This document shows positions 1-6,752 of a stretch of 10,788 nucleotides of DNA, piece after piece. Each line of letters begins with the position of its first letter. Positions within the stretch are counted from its first letter, which is position 1. The position numbers were made by a program, and so were the translations under genes. The notes below the pieces were generated by a model. That model made no database searches. It saw only the letters and a program-made list of their open reading frames with translations, and had not been told where the DNA came from. The stretch comes from an uncultured Eubacteriales bacterium (lineage in GTDB: Bacteria; Bacillota; Clostridia; Peptostreptococcales; Anaerovoracaceae), in assembly GCA_902793875.1 (NCBI GenBank), contig CADBFL010000048.1, forward strand, positions 1 to 10,788, in the 5' to 3' direction.

Positions 1-705
1 GTCGAAGAGATCATAGGTGTGATACTGGCGTCATACGTCATAGTGCTGATGTCGCACCGTAATATTATAGTGCGCAATTCGAAGGAAGTCTGGAACATCG
101 TCACCGAGAACATACAGGAGCGTATCGACGAGCCGGTGCGCAAGGTCGTCAAAAACCGGCAGGAAAGCATAAAGGAAGAAAAGTACGAATTCGTATGGAC
201 ATCCGATGCTGTGGACTACAGGAACGGACCTGATGAGTCCTACAAGGCCGCCGGAAAGCTCGACAAGGACAAATTCATCAAGGTGACCGGAGTCACCTAC
301 GGCGGATGGGACCGCATATCCATAGACGGAAAGGATTACTACATACCGGGAGGCATGACCACATCGGAAGTCCCGGGAGATCTGCCTATCTGGGAGGGCG
401 AAAAGGGAGAATACCAGAAGTACGCCCTTTCGCTGCTCGGCGATTACGGATGGGATGATTCCGAGCTCGTGCCTCTCATAAATCTGTGGGACAGGGAGTC
501 CAGGTGGAACCCGGCCGCGCACAACAGCAGCAGCGGCGCTCACGGGATACCGCAGTCCCTGCCTGCATCAAAAATGGCCTCCGAAGGAGATGACTACTAC
601 TACAATCCGGAGACCCAGATAAGATGGGGACTTGGTTATATATCGGGGAGATACGGGTCGCCGAGCAACGCCTGGGCCCACTCGGAATCCTACGGCTGGT
701 ACTGA
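1..705 (+). CDS. SH3-domain lysozyme/lytic transglycosylase-like cell-wall hydrolase (5' end missing)
   Basis: Probable peptidoglycan-cleaving enzyme acting outside the membrane. The frame is open from base 1, so the true start is probably upstream. A GTG at 19 could start it but has no convincing ribosome binding site. A short hydrophobic stretch (about nt 10-52) may be the end of a signal anchor. A basic/acidic linker follows, then an SH3-like beta domain (about nt 193-354). The C-terminal domain has the signature of SLT-like domains of Gram-positive wall proteins: DRESRWNP with the likely catalytic Glu at 496-498, then SSGAHGIPQSLPASKM, NPETQIRWGLGYI, RYGSP and a terminal AWAHSESYGWY. The end is intact, as this family usually stops at such a GWY. 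Known members remodel or lyse wall peptidoglycan; the substrate here is inferred. The stop codon is one base from the stop of the convergent YitT gene. Confidence 0.8.
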   Translation, partial: VEEIIGVILASYVIVLMSHRNIIVRNSKEVWNIVTENIQERIDEPVRKVVKNRQESIKEEKYEFVWTSDAVDYRNGPDESYKAAGKLDKDKFIKVTGVTYGGWDRISIDGKDYYIPGGMTTSEVPGDLPIWEGEKGEYQKYALSLLGDYGWDDSELVPLINLWDRESRWNPAAHNSSSGAHGIPQSLPASKMASEGDDYYYNPETQIRWGLGYISGRYGSPSNAWAHSESYGWY

Positions 706-706
706 T

Positions 707-1600
707 TCAGACGTTATCCACTTCCTTTATGTCCGAGAAGTGCGTTCCCCACACCGTCGTGACCGGCATTATAGTCGCGAACGCCTTCGGATCCGTCTCT
801 CCGACGAACTTCTTTATCCTGACGCTTTCGGCCGGCGTGCAGATGACCGAGAGCGTTCTTCTTTCTTCTTTTGTATACTCGCCTCTTGAGATATGCGAGG
901 TGACCGCCCTGTCGATGTCATGCAGGACGAATTCCGTGATGGTCTCTTCTTTCTGCCTGTCGCTCGCGATTATGTCGAACTGGACATACTTGCCGTTGTA
1001 GCCTACCGTGATCGCGGATATCACCCTCGCGGCAACGACCGCAGTGATTATCGCATACATCGCCACGTTCGTATCGAAGACGAAAGCCGAAACAATGATT
1101 ATTGCGACATCCATGGCCATCTGTATGTCGCCCGTGTGGATGTGGTTGAGAAGTTTGAAGTGCAGCACTCTCGCGATCGTGTCGGTTCCGCCCGATGAAT
1201 AGCCTCCGATGTAGCCGACTCCCGTGGCGATGCCGTAGAACACTCCGATAAGCACCGCAGCGAGGAAAGGATCGGGCGAGTCGAGGAATTCATAGTCTAT
1301 GTGCTCGAATATGAAGAGCATTACCGGGTAGGCGAATCCCAGCGCTATTATGCGGCGGACCTCAGCCATCCCCATCGCAAAGTACGCTATAACGAGCACC
1401 ACCATCGACAGCGCATAGTAGATCAGCGAATAGCTGAGTCCCGGGAAGAAGTGCGTGACGAGACGGCAGATGCCCGGCATGCCTCCCGACGTCATCCCGT
1501 TCGGGATCATGACGAATATCTGCACAGACGATCCGAAAAACGCGGATGTCAGCACTATCAGCGCTTCCCTTATGAACTTTCCGGCCTTTGTCTTAGTCAT
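707..1600 (-). CDS. YitT family membrane protein (DUF161 membrane region plus DUF2179)
   Basis: Integral membrane protein of 297 aa, a normal length for the YitT family. About five hydrophobic segments lie in residues 10-200, with the family-type pattern GGYSSGGTDTIAR at about 132-144. The C-terminal cytosolic DUF2179 domain (about 205-290) shows IDRAVTSHISRGEYT, a TLSVICTPAESVRIKKFV segment and DPKAFATIMPVTTVWGTHF, which match the family consensus. Biochemical function is unknown for most family members; transport or export is often suggested but not shown here. The ATG overlaps the stop of the upstream permease gene by 8 nt (ATGACTAA). An AAGGA-type ribosome binding site lies inside the end of the permease gene, so the two are probably co-transcribed and translationally coupled. 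No terminator is visible downstream, where the convergent lysozyme gene ends one base away. Confidence 0.92.
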   Translation of the reverse strand: MTKTKAGKFIREALIVLTSAFFGSSVQIFVMIPNGMTSGGMPGICRLVTHFFPGLSYSLIYYALSMVVLVIAYFAMGMAEVRRIIALGFAYPVMLFIFEHIDYEFLDSPDPFLAAVLIGVFYGIATGVGYIGGYSSGGTDTIARVLHFKLLNHIHTGDIQMAMDVAIIIVSAFVFDTNVAMYAIITAVVAARVISAITVGYNGKYVQFDIIASDRQKEETITEFVLHDIDRAVTSHISRGEYTKEERRTLSVICTPAESVRIKKFVGETDPKAFATIMPVTTVWGTHFSDIKEVDNV

Positions 1601-3614
1601 CTTTATCCTTCCCTGTGAGGCTGAGGAATTTCTCTATGTTCTCCTCAAGCCCGACTACCCAGAGATCGTCCCCTTCTTCTATAAGCGTATCCGCATCAGG
1701 CATCATGAATGTCTTTCCGAGCGACTGCAGGCCTATCACCATGCACTGGGTATACTCAGTGATGCCCGAGTATTTGAGCGGTTTGTTGCAGTACGGAGCA
1801 TCGGCCGTGACCTTTACCGTGCGGCATATCAGAGGCACCTGGGCCTCGGTGGATCCCAGACCCATGAAGTCCTTGAGATTTCCGAGCGTGTACTTGTTTC
1901 CGATGTACTGCCCGTCGCGGAACTTCAGTATGGACTTCTCGACTCCTACGGCGAATACGCGGTCGCCCTTGTATACCTTCGTCTTTCCGTTAGGCAGGAA
2001 CAGCATCTCGGTTCCGTGTTCTATCTTTATGATGAATATGTTCTGGCTCTTGCCCCAGCCCAGCTCCATCAGGGTCTTGCCCGAATAGTCGGCCTCCTTC
2101 GGCACGACGAAGGACAGATATCTGTAGTCGTCCTCGAAGAATTCCGAGTAGTCCGGCAGCTCCACGTCGTCCTGGGCCGCCATCATGCTCGCAAAGAGGA
2201 ACGACGCCCTCTTCAGCTTTGAGTACTGCCTCCTCTGGCGGTAGTCGAGTATGAAGAGCACGAGTCCGAGGAACATCCAGCCGCCGAACATCGCCGTCGC
2301 GAACCAGCCCATGTGGACCGGCTGGCCCGGTATCAGAAGCAGCGTCAGGAGCAGAGTCATGCATATGCCCGCGAACCACGCCGTCTTTTCGCCTCCGGGT
2401 ATGCTGTACGGACGGTTCAGAGACGGCTCGCTGTGTCTGAGTTTTATAAGGCTGTAGGCGGTGATCATCCAGCTCGTGACATAGCCTGCCGCCGAGAATG
2501 TCGTCAGCGATCCGATCAGGCCGCTCCCCAGAAAAGGCCCGGCGATCGAAGCGATCAGGCAGACCTTCAGGGCGTTGATCGGGGTCTTGTATACCGGGTG
2601 CTGCTTTGCGAGCACATCAGGGACGATGCTGACCCTGGCCATTGCCATCAGTATCTGCGACGATGCCATCATGAAGCCGTTCCATGTGGTGATCAGGCCG
2701 CATATGGCTCCGATGAGTATGAACAGATAAAGCCCCATTCCCACAGGCCCGCCGTACACATCGCGGAACAGAAGGGCCGCCGCCGGGCTGTCGAATTTAA
2801 TGAATTCCTTCCACGGCATGGCCCCGCCGAGAGTGAACAGCAGGAGCGAATAGAAGACGCACGAGAGCACCACCGTCAGAACGACGGTCTTGCCCACCGA
2901 CTTCACGTCTCCCCCCGCGCTTTCTATTCCCTGCGGTATGGTCTCAAAGCCGGCCAGGAAGAACGGCGCCGATGCGAGTATCACCATCGCTCCTCCGATG
3001 AACGAGCTGTGCGTACCCTTTCCGATGTTCTCGTACACCGGCTCCAGGTTGGCGGTATCGAATCTCATCGCCGCGAAGATCATGGCGAGTATGCCCGCGC
3101 CCACCAGCACGAAGCACAGCACCTTCTGCATGTTCGCAGACGAGGTTACGCCCTTTCTGTTGATCAGGAAGAGCACAACCGAGATCACTATCCCGACGAT
3201 GATGTGGCCGAGGTATACATCAGCCCCCGCGAGAGTATACAGAGGCGCTCCCGCCTTGAGGACCGGGAATATTATGCTGAGTATGTCAACGACGTAGATG
3301 GCCTCCCACGGTATGATCGTGACGAAGGCTCCGAATGCGGCCCATCCCGAGATGAATGCCACGTTGTCCCCGAAAGCCCTGAAGGCGTACGCCATGCCGC
3401 CTCCCGAAACAGGCAGCATCGAGCAGAGCTCGCAGTAGCACAGAGCCACGGGTATCATGATGATGAGCGCAAGAAGATAGCCGACGGCCGCGGGCAGCGG
3501 TCCCCCGCTCCCTGCCATCCAGCTGTTGATGGATACCGCCCAGCCTACTCCGACTATGGCTCCGAATCCTATTGCAAAGAAATCTATCGCGCTTACGCCC
3601 TTTTTTTCGTTCAC
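1593..3614 (-). CDS. APC-family amino-acid permease with two C-terminal RCK_C (TrkA_C) domains
   Basis: Secondary transporter in the cytoplasmic membrane, 673 aa. Residues 1-460 form an amino acid-polyamine-organocation carrier. The TM1 pattern GFGAIVGVGW (16-25), the LPVSGGGMAYAFRAFGD loop (67-83) and about 12 hydrophobic helices support this. The substrate cannot be told from sequence. Bare APC permeases are about 450-500 aa; the extra 200 residues are soluble. They contain two RCK_C-like modules, at about 498-566 (YLSFVVPKEADYSGKTLMEL ... VYKGDRVFAVGV) and 592-666 (CRTVKVTADAPYCNKPLKYS ... LIEEGDDLWVVGL). RCK_C domains in other carriers and K+ channels bind small ligands such as c-di-AMP and gate transport, so regulation by ligand is inferred. 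The start is GTG at 3614, 9 nt after a GGGGAAAGGG ribosome binding site; no in-frame ATG lies nearby. It is first in an operon with the overlapping YitT gene. Confidence 0.9.
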   Translation of the reverse strand: MNEKKGVSAIDFFAIGFGAIVGVGWAVSINSWMAGSGGPLPAAVGYLLALIIMIPVALCYCELCSMLPVSGGGMAYAFRAFGDNVAFISGWAAFGAFVTIIPWEAIYVVDILSIIFPVLKAGAPLYTLAGADVYLGHIIVGIVISVVLFLINRKGVTSSANMQKVLCFVLVGAGILAMIFAAMRFDTANLEPVYENIGKGTHSSFIGGAMVILASAPFFLAGFETIPQGIESAGGDVKSVGKTVVLTVVLSCVFYSLLLFTLGGAMPWKEFIKFDSPAAALLFRDVYGGPVGMGLYLFILIGAICGLITTWNGFMMASSQILMAMARVSIVPDVLAKQHPVYKTPINALKVCLIASIAGPFLGSGLIGSLTTFSAAGYVTSWMITAYSLIKLRHSEPSLNRPYSIPGGEKTAWFAGICMTLLLTLLLIPGQPVHMGWFATAMFGGWMFLGLVLFILDYRQRRQYSKLKRASFLFASMMAAQDDVELPDYSEFFEDDYRYLSFVVPKEADYSGKTLMELGWGKSQNIFIIKIEHGTEMLFLPNGKTKVYKGDRVFAVGVEKSILKFRDGQYIGNKYTLGNLKDFMGLGSTEAQVPLICRTVKVTADAPYCNKPLKYSGITEYTQCMVIGLQSLGKTFMMPDADTLIEEGDDLWVVGLEENIEKFLSLTGKDKDD

Positions 3615-3649
3615 TTTTATGTGCCCTTTCCCCTGAAATCTACCAGATA

Positions 3650-3678
3650 CTTATACATCAAACTTATAGCTCCTTCAA
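3650..3678 (-). promoter_or_regulatory. SigA-type promoter of the permease-YitT operon
   Basis: Read on the minus strand: -35 TTGAAG (3678-3673), 17-nt spacer, -10 TATAAG (3655-3650). Predicted transcription start is near 3643, giving a leader of about 28 nt before the GTG at 3614. That leader is too short for a riboswitch, and none is seen. An upstream TTGAAA (3697-3692) is too far from this -10 to serve it. Prediction by consensus only. Confidence 0.6.
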
Positions 3679-3771
3679 TCAGTATTTATTTTTCAACTGT
3701 AAAAAAAACATGACCAGTCTCCCGGCTGCATTTTGCGCGCCGCTTTTCAGACATATATCCGTATCCACAAA

Positions 3772-3800
3772 TTGAAATGGCCTGCCAATAATGGTAGAAT
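3772..3800 (+). promoter_or_regulatory. SigA-type promoter with extended -10 for the nitroreductase gene
   Basis: TTGAAA (3772-3777), 17-nt spacer, TAGAAT (3795-3800), with TGG directly before the -10 (3792-3794), an extended -10 element. The predicted start near 3807 gives a leader of about 50 nt. AAGAGGT at 3846-3852 is the ribosome binding site, 6 nt before the ATG at 3859. The 244-bp region 3615-3858 therefore holds two divergent promoters about 94 bp apart (-35 to -35) and no gene. No clear operator palindrome was found between them. Confidence 0.65.
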
Positions 3801-3858
3801 TTCAGAGTACGGACAGCGAAACAGCTGAAATGGATAACTTAATGTAAGAGGTAAACAG

Positions 3859-4665
3859 ATGCAATACTATGAGAATATCGTAAAGAAAAGAAACTCCTGC
3901 AGAGGATTCTCGGCCAGAAAGGTGCCTGAAGAGGCACTCGCCGGGATAAGAAAGTACTACGAAGACGTGGAAAGCGTGCTCGTCGAAGGCATCGGCACGG
4001 AGCTCAAGTTCTACTCCTCCGATTCATATGAGCTGCTGAAGCAGCATGTCGGCTACAACGGCATCTGCATCAAGGCTCCGAATTACCTTGTCCTCTATTC
4101 GGACAAGGCCGATCACTACCTCGAGAACGCCGGATACATCGCTCAGGGCATGACGCTCATGATGGCCGAGCTCGGACTCGCTTCGTGCTGGATGACCATC
4201 GATGATGCCGCTGCGGTAAAGAAGGCTCTCAGCGAAGACAACGGCATGGAAGTCGCCTGCGTAGTTGCGTTCGGCTACCGCGACCCTGAAAACAAAGAGA
4301 AGAGAGCTCCTAAGATCACCATCGAAGAGCTCTGTCTCGGAAAGGACTTCAGGACTGAAGCGAACCTCGTGCGCCTCACTCGCGAGCTCGAGGACTGCCT
4401 CAGAGCGTGCGCTCACTCCCAGTCATTCCTGAACCTCCAGCCGTACAGGCTGCTCGTCGACTACGACCGGGTAAGCCTCGTCGGACTTCCGAGCGAGATG
4501 ACCAACGAAGCCGACAGACGCCTCAACTACGGCATCGTGATGTTCAACTTCTACTCCGTCATGTGGGCCGTGAGACCGTCCGCGCCGAAGTGGAGCTTCG
4601 AGCCTCCTGAGAGGGATCTCAGACTTCCTGAAGACGTGGAATATGTAGCAAGCATCAGGATCTAG
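3859..4665 (+). CDS. TM1586-type putative nitroreductase family protein
   Basis: Putative FMN-dependent oxidoreductase of 268 aa, with the length and two-lobed layout of the TM1586_NiRdase family. The N-terminal lobe has KKRNSCRGFSARKVPEEAL (about 9-27), resembling the nitroreductase RRSxRxF flavin-binding start, then a helix with AQGMTLMMAELGLASCWM (95-112) and VVAFGYRDPENKEKRAPK (135-152). The second lobe has LRACAHSQSFLNLQPYRLLVD (181-201), like the APSaxNxQPWrf segment of nitroreductases. Canonical members reduce nitro compounds or quinones with NAD(P)H; this subfamily is poorly characterised, so the substrate is unknown. The start is set by AAGAGGT 6 nt upstream. The gene is monocistronic, with its own promoter and a hairpin terminator after the stop. 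It is divergent from the permease operon and convergent with the CARF-HEPN gene. Confidence 0.85.
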   Translation: MQYYENIVKKRNSCRGFSARKVPEEALAGIRKYYEDVESVLVEGIGTELKFYSSDSYELLKQHVGYNGICIKAPNYLVLYSDKADHYLENAGYIAQGMTLMMAELGLASCWMTIDDAAAVKKALSEDNGMEVACVVAFGYRDPENKEKRAPKITIEELCLGKDFRTEANLVRLTRELEDCLRACAHSQSFLNLQPYRLLVDYDRVSLVGLPSEMTNEADRRLNYGIVMFNFYSVMWAVRPSAPKWSFEPPERDLRLPEDVEYVASIRI

Positions 4666-4714
4666 ACCGGGTCCCGGACGCGCACAGGCGTTCACAGGAC
4701 TATGAAGACGCGAA

Positions 4715-4740
4715 AAGGAGCAGCCCGCGGGCTGCTCCTT
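4715..4740. terminator. Bidirectional intrinsic terminator between convergent genes
   Basis: A perfect inverted repeat with 12-base arms (AAGGAGCAGCCC, then GGGCTGCTCCTT) surrounds a 2-base centre, so the real loop will be somewhat larger. Read plus, it is followed by CATTTATT. Read minus, the stem ends in TTTT before CGCG. It lies between the stops of the nitroreductase gene (4665) and the CARF-HEPN gene (4758) and can end both transcripts. The U tracts are short, so efficiency is uncertain. Confidence 0.8.
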
Positions 4741-4757
4741 CATTTATTGCTGTTCTG

Positions 4758-6752
4758 TCAGTTCTGCTTTGCGGCGCTTTCCGGAACGTTCTGTCCGCTC
4801 TGAGCGCTCTGAGCTTCCGGCTCTTTCTTTTCAGCATGTTCCCTGTCGCCGGACTGATCTTTCCTTTCGAAATGACCTTTGTTACTGTACTGATATTTCT
4901 TTCTGAGTTCGCTCGCGTAAGCTCTTATCTCATCGTTCGTTACGCGGACCACCTTCTTTCCTCCGTTCTCTCCGATGAGCTCCATCACCTTGTCATAGCC
5001 GTGGATAAAGCTTTCGACGCAGCTCTTTATCATGCTCATGCGCTCGCTCACGTCGCTGTCTTTTCTGTAGGCTCCGTAAGTTCCCGACACATCTTCGGCA
5101 TGATTCGTCTTGTTTCTTACGTTGCCGACCTCGTAATACGCGTAAAGCAGATTTCCGAGCGCTCTTTCGTCCGGGCAGTCCGTATGCGACCTGAGGACGT
5201 TCTTCTCGTTCGTGTGAAGGTCCTTTATCCTGAGCTCGGAATATCTCTGCGAGTTTTCCGAATCGCTTGAAGCGTGCTTTGCCCTGCCCCTTCCGTAGAA
5301 CTTTACGAAATAGTGGGATATGTCATCGAGCTTGTATTTTTCGAACGGTTTTAAGTCATAATATATATTGCCGAATGTCTTTATGGCGTATTCCCTGGAT
5401 TTTTCACCGTCGCTGTAATAAAAGATTCCCTTGTCGACGAAGTCCTCAGGAGCCTTCGATTCGATCAGCGTCAGCGTCTGCTGCCAGAAGCCCTTTCTGT
5501 AGGCCCATTTGATGAGCTCTATGTTCTCGAGCTTGTCTCCGGCAAGGATAGCGCCGTAGTCCTCCTTGATGGCTTCTATGATGAATCCGAAATACTGCTC
5601 GACCAGATTCGGTCCCGCCACATATTTATCTCCGGAGAACAGCCTGCGCAGGCTCGAAATACCTCTTTCTATGTCTCCGATGTCGCAGAGGGATATCCCT
5701 ATGTCGATGTTCCTCATCGCGTTGAGCAGCCTGTCGATGTACTCGTTGTCTGTCCTGTGGAGGTTCCAGTAATTTACCAGTATGTCCGTTTTGCCGGATC
5801 TGAGGAAGGATCTTGCTCCGGCCACCAGTTCCGAGGATCCGTACAGCTCCGTGCTGTCGACTATATCGCTTGCGATCTCGTTGAGGTCGCGTGCGCTGGT
5901 GACGACGCGCGCTATCCTGACGCGGTTGCCCGGCATCGCCTTGATGAGGTCCATGAGGCTCATCAGGGAGTATGTATCATCCGCGTCCTCGCTCTGTATG
6001 CAGATGTACAGCTCGATGTCCGCATCATCGTCGAACCTGCTGTTCTTGTCCAGGAAGTCCTCGACGAGATTGACCGCGAACGAAAGGGAGCCGTCCCCTT
6101 CAGTCGGGATGAAGCGTATATTCACATCCTCGTTCGATTCGAGCGCGACCATCTTCGAGCAGTCGTGCATCTCGCTGTACAGCCAGTTGAGTATCCACCT
6201 GCGGTATCCCTGAAGGCTCATGATGTCGGAATCGAGCATGCCTTTCAGATCCTCCGTGACAGCGGCCCTGAAATCCGGATCTCTGTTGAGCATGTCGAAG
6301 AAGCGGTTGAATTTTGCGCTGGCATTGCCCTGAGTATTTTTTTTGAAGGACCGTCTGACAGATTCCGTCACCTGCTCCTGGTCTTCCTCAGGCAGAAGAT
6401 CTCTGAGATCCTGCTCTTCTATCCTCAGTTCGTCGATGTACTGCGCGAGCCTGTATCTCAGCAGGCTGTATGTCGACATGCTGCTCGTGTCCGAGGAATA
6501 AAATGAGCTGCCCTCTCTGAGCACCATCTCGACGAGCTCATCGCCCGGGTCATATGTGGTCTTGCTTCCGAGGGTTATTATCTCGTCTATTGTATAGTTT
6601 GCAAGTATGTACTTGCTGCTTGCCTCAGCCGAGAGCATAGCATCACAGTATATGTTCTTCTCGCCTTCCCTTGCGTAGTAGTACTCCACGGAATCCCTGG
6701 AGTCTCCCTCATAGAGGGATGTGATCATGATCCTGTAGGTGTTTTTTGCCAT
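4758..6752 (-). CDS. Csx1/TM1812-like CARF-HEPN putative ribonuclease
   Basis: Probable cytosolic two-domain sensor-effector of 664 aa. The N-terminus looks like a CARF fold of the Csx1/TM1812 group: a first strand YRIMITSL (6-13), DEIITLGSKTTYD (56-68), an inserted charged helical region (about 100-200), then ELYICIQSEDADDT (247-260), a helix, NRVRIARVVTSA (276-287) and IVDSTELYGSSELVAGARSF (297-316). The C-terminus carries the HEPN RNase motif RNKTNH, R546-N-x3-H551 (nt 5100-5117), after a helix LGNLLYAYYEVGNV. CARF-HEPN proteins cleave RNA when a cyclic oligoadenylate binds the CARF dimer; activity and ligand here are inferred. A charged Gln-rich tail (about 622-664) looks disordered. The start at 6752 has AAAGGT upstream; the longer frame to 6878 lies wholly inside the MATE gene and has a Cys/Arg-rich shadow sequence. 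The start overlaps the MATE gene by 28 nt. No CRISPR genes are nearby. It is longer than typical Csx1, so a divergent family is possible. Confidence 0.7.
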   Translation of the reverse strand: MAKNTYRIMITSLYEGDSRDSVEYYYAREGEKNIYCDAMLSAEASSKYILANYTIDEIITLGSKTTYDPGDELVEMVLREGSSFYSSDTSSMSTYSLLRYRLAQYIDELRIEEQDLRDLLPEEDQEQVTESVRRSFKKNTQGNASAKFNRFFDMLNRDPDFRAAVTEDLKGMLDSDIMSLQGYRRWILNWLYSEMHDCSKMVALESNEDVNIRFIPTEGDGSLSFAVNLVEDFLDKNSRFDDDADIELYICIQSEDADDTYSLMSLMDLIKAMPGNRVRIARVVTSARDLNEIASDIVDSTELYGSSELVAGARSFLRSGKTDILVNYWNLHRTDNEYIDRLLNAMRNIDIGISLCDIGDIERGISSLRRLFSGDKYVAGPNLVEQYFGFIIEAIKEDYGAILAGDKLENIELIKWAYRKGFWQQTLTLIESKAPEDFVDKGIFYYSDGEKSREYAIKTFGNIYYDLKPFEKYKLDDISHYFVKFYGRGRAKHASSDSENSQRYSELRIKDLHTNEKNVLRSHTDCPDERALGNLLYAYYEVGNVRNKTNHAEDVSGTYGAYRKDSDVSERMSMIKSCVESFIHGYDKVMELIGENGGKKVVRVTNDEIRAYASELRKKYQYSNKGHFERKDQSGDREHAEKKEPEAQSAQSGQNVPESAAKQN

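Noticed and set aside
2313..3713. 466-codon plus-strand open frame opposite the permease
   Set aside because: The translation is rich in Arg, His and Glu with no domain pattern, as expected from the antisense of a membrane-protein gene; the minus strand encodes a clear APC permease.
4797..4814. Tandem 9-base repeat (GCTCTGAGC twice) as a phase-variable tract
   Set aside because: Only two copies, in frame, encoding AQSAQS in the low-complexity tail of the CARF-HEPN protein; it would not shift the frame.
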